The translations under genes and the position numbers were made by a program. Positions 4,616 through 6,036 of a stretch of DNA of 6,036 bases are shown here, piece after piece. A model generated the notes under the pieces. The model was not told the origin of the DNA. It worked only from the letters and a program-made list of their open reading frames with translations, and ran no database searches. The DNA lies in contig WQTY01000123.1 of NCBI GenBank assembly GCA_009786045.1, positions 1 to 6,036 on the forward strand, read 5' to 3'. Each line of letters opens with the position of its first letter. Positions within the stretch are counted from its first letter, which is position 1. Source of the DNA: Pseudomonadota bacterium (GTDB taxonomy: Bacteria; Myxococcota_A; Bradymonadia; UBA4248).

Positions 4616-6036
4616 ATGAGGAATTCGTCTTTTTCCCATGTTTTGGCAATGGTGGCCTTGTTGGTCATGGGATGTGTTGCGCTGCGTCCCGCAGCAGAAC
4701 CGCAGGCCCAGACGGCTGTGGCTGAGGTGCATGCTCCGGGTTCGCCTGAGAATGGACCGTCATCCGGTGCCAAGCCTGCTTTTGTGCCTGCCGATCCATC
4801 TTCGGGAGAAGCATCAGCACATGTCGACAGAGGGGAGGATGACGAAGCCCGGCAGCAGGCGCGCCGTCAGGTTTTGCTGGAGGGCGCGGAAAGGGCGATT
4901 GCGGAAAAACGCTGGACGGAAGCTGTTCGCCTGTCGGCAGAGTGGGAGGCACTGAGCCCCAGCGACGATGCACGTGCGCTGGCGTTTTATGCGGCTTCAC
5001 AGCTCTCGGCTGAGAGTTTGTCACAGGCTTTGCGAGAGGCGGATCCGGGGCTTTTGCTGCAAACAGCAGCACTGGCGCGGCAGCAGTGGCGCCTGTGCGT
5101 GCGGTCGGAGCAGCAAAACTGCGCTCCGGCAGATATCGACCGGGGGCTTGAGGCCATGCAGGCCCTGGGTTTAACGGCAGAAGCGAGACGCCTGCGAGAG
5201 GATTATTCTGTGCTCAGGGCTTCTTCTTCACGGCCTCTCGTTGCGGTGCTTCTGCCGCTGTCAGGACGAGACAGGCGCATTGGCCGGGCCATGCTGGGGG
5301 CCGTCCTTCAGGGGGCCGGGATTTTTCAGCTTCGCCCGCTGGCCTTTGACCTGCGTTTCTTCGATACGCAGTCCGATGCCGCAAAGATTCCCCAGATCAT
5401 TGATGATGCCAAACGACAGGGCGCAAAACTCCTCCTCGGGCCCATTGATGTTCAGGAAAGTCTGGCTGCTTCTCAGCGGCTTGAAGCACGTGACCTCGTC
5501 ATGGTGGGCTTCTCGATCAATGAGGCCTTTGTCGGCGAAAGGGCCTACCGCCTTTCTTACGATCTGACCCAGGAAGTGATGGTTTCCGCGCGGGCCATCA
5601 TCTCCGAGAATGCTAAGAAAATTGTCGTCGTTGCCCCGGATACGCGGTACACTACGATGGTGGTTGATCGCCTTCGTCAGGCACTTGCCTTCGAGAAGGA
5701 TGTCAATATCCAGCTTCAGACCTTCCCGGAAGGAAAGGTCGATTTGCGGGATGTTGCCAAGAGCGTTGCCAAAATTCGTCCTGATCTCGTTTTTCTGCCG
5801 ACTTCTCCCGAGACATCAGAGCTCATTGCCAGTTTTCTTGCACAGGAGAACATGTGGTGCCGAACATCTTTCGCACCCACCCCTTCCAGAGATACCCGGC
5901 ATTTTATGACCTGCCTCGGCACAGGCCTGTGGGGGCCGATTGCCCAGGGGCATCCTTTTAAGTTCATCGTGGGCGGTGTGTATCCTGATTATATTGATGC
6001 GACCCCAGACGTCAGCGAGGCCTTTGCGCACGAATT
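4616..6036 (+). CDS. LpoA-like lipoprotein with periplasmic-binding-protein fold (3' truncated)
   Basis: The frame is open from the ATG at 4616 to the window edge (473 codons plus 2 bases), with no stop codon seen. A lipoprotein signal peptide (SHVLAMVALLVMGC, lipobox cysteine C20) leads into a Pro/Ala/Gly/Glu-rich linker (about 21-75). A mostly alpha-helical, possibly TPR-like region spans about 78-200. From about 206 a type 1 periplasmic-binding fold starts: LVAVLLPLSGRDRRIGRAM (208-226), LLLGPIDVQESLAASQRL (272-289), LVMVGFSINEAF (294-305), then the second-lobe strand KKIVVVAPDTRY (334-345). A helical N-part plus this fold is the architecture of penicillin-binding-protein activators (LpoA/LppC-type), which stimulate peptidoglycan synthases from the outer membrane. 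A branched-chain amino-acid-type binding protein is the alternative. GTGAG overlapping the upstream stop codon may serve as a weak ribosome binding site and couple translation to the TfoX-N gene. Confidence 0.8.
   Translation, partial: MRNSSFSHVLAMVALLVMGCVALRPAAEPQAQTAVAEVHAPGSPENGPSSGAKPAFVPADPSSGEASAHVDRGEDDEARQQARRQVLLEGAERAIAEKRWTEAVRLSAEWEALSPSDDARALAFYAASQLSAESLSQALREADPGLLLQTAALARQQWRLCVRSEQQNCAPADIDRGLEAMQALGLTAEARRLREDYSVLRASSSRPLVAVLLPLSGRDRRIGRAMLGAVLQGAGIFQLRPLAFDLRFFDTQSDAAKIPQIIDDAKRQGAKLLLGPIDVQESLAASQRLEARDLVMVGFSINEAFVGERAYRLSYDLTQEVMVSARAIISENAKKIVVVAPDTRYTTMVVDRLRQALAFEKDVNIQLQTFPEGKVDLRDVAKSVAKIRPDLVFLPTSPETSELIASFLAQENMWCRTSFAPTPSRDTRHFMTCLGTGLWGPIAQGHPFKFIVGGVYPDYIDATPDVSEAFAHE

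Noticed and set aside
4638..4955. Arg/Trp/Cys-rich open frame on the plus strand within the lipoprotein gene
   Set aside because: The composition is typical of an out-of-frame reading. The overlapping frame starting at 4616 has a signal peptide and a continuous domain structure.

Overview
The window (about 6 kb, moderate G+C, mid-50s % by eye) looks like chromosomal DNA from a Gram-negative bacterium. Two proteins carry lipoprotein signal peptides, and one of them resembles outer-membrane penicillin-binding-protein activators. The mix of a phospholipase D lipoprotein, a TfoX-N protein and an LpoA-like lipoprotein, together with the style of the MiaB sequence, suggests a deltaproteobacterial-type lineage (Myxococcota/Bradymonadota-like). 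That placement is a low-confidence inference.

Layout: positions 1-4100 hold three genes, all on the minus strand. In transcription order they are a PLD3/PLD4-like phospholipase D lipoprotein (4100-2814), miaB (2656-1274) and prmC (1115-102). From 4270 rightwards two genes lie on the plus strand: a small TfoX-N domain protein (4270-4608) and, 7 bases later, a lipoprotein with a periplasmic-binding-protein fold (4616 to the window edge, 3' end missing). The 169-base gap at 4101-4269 is a divergent intergenic region that must hold the promoters for both directions.

The genes do not form one pathway. miaB and prmC are translation housekeeping genes: tRNA position 37 methylthiolation and release-factor glutamine methylation. 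The PLD protein and the right-hand lipoprotein are predicted envelope proteins. The TfoX-N gene and the lipoprotein gene are probably co-transcribed.

The most unusual signal is non-coding. The 157- and 158-base gaps between the minus-strand genes each contain a copy of a dispersed 73-82 bp element made of two adjacent hairpins. Each copy runs through the stop codon of the preceding gene (AAT-TAG). One stem carries a compensatory base-pair change between the copies. The third minus-strand gene, prmC, has the same TAG-NN-CATTTT signature at its stop codon, followed by a different pair of hairpins. No tRNA, rRNA, CRISPR array, transposase or integrase is visible.
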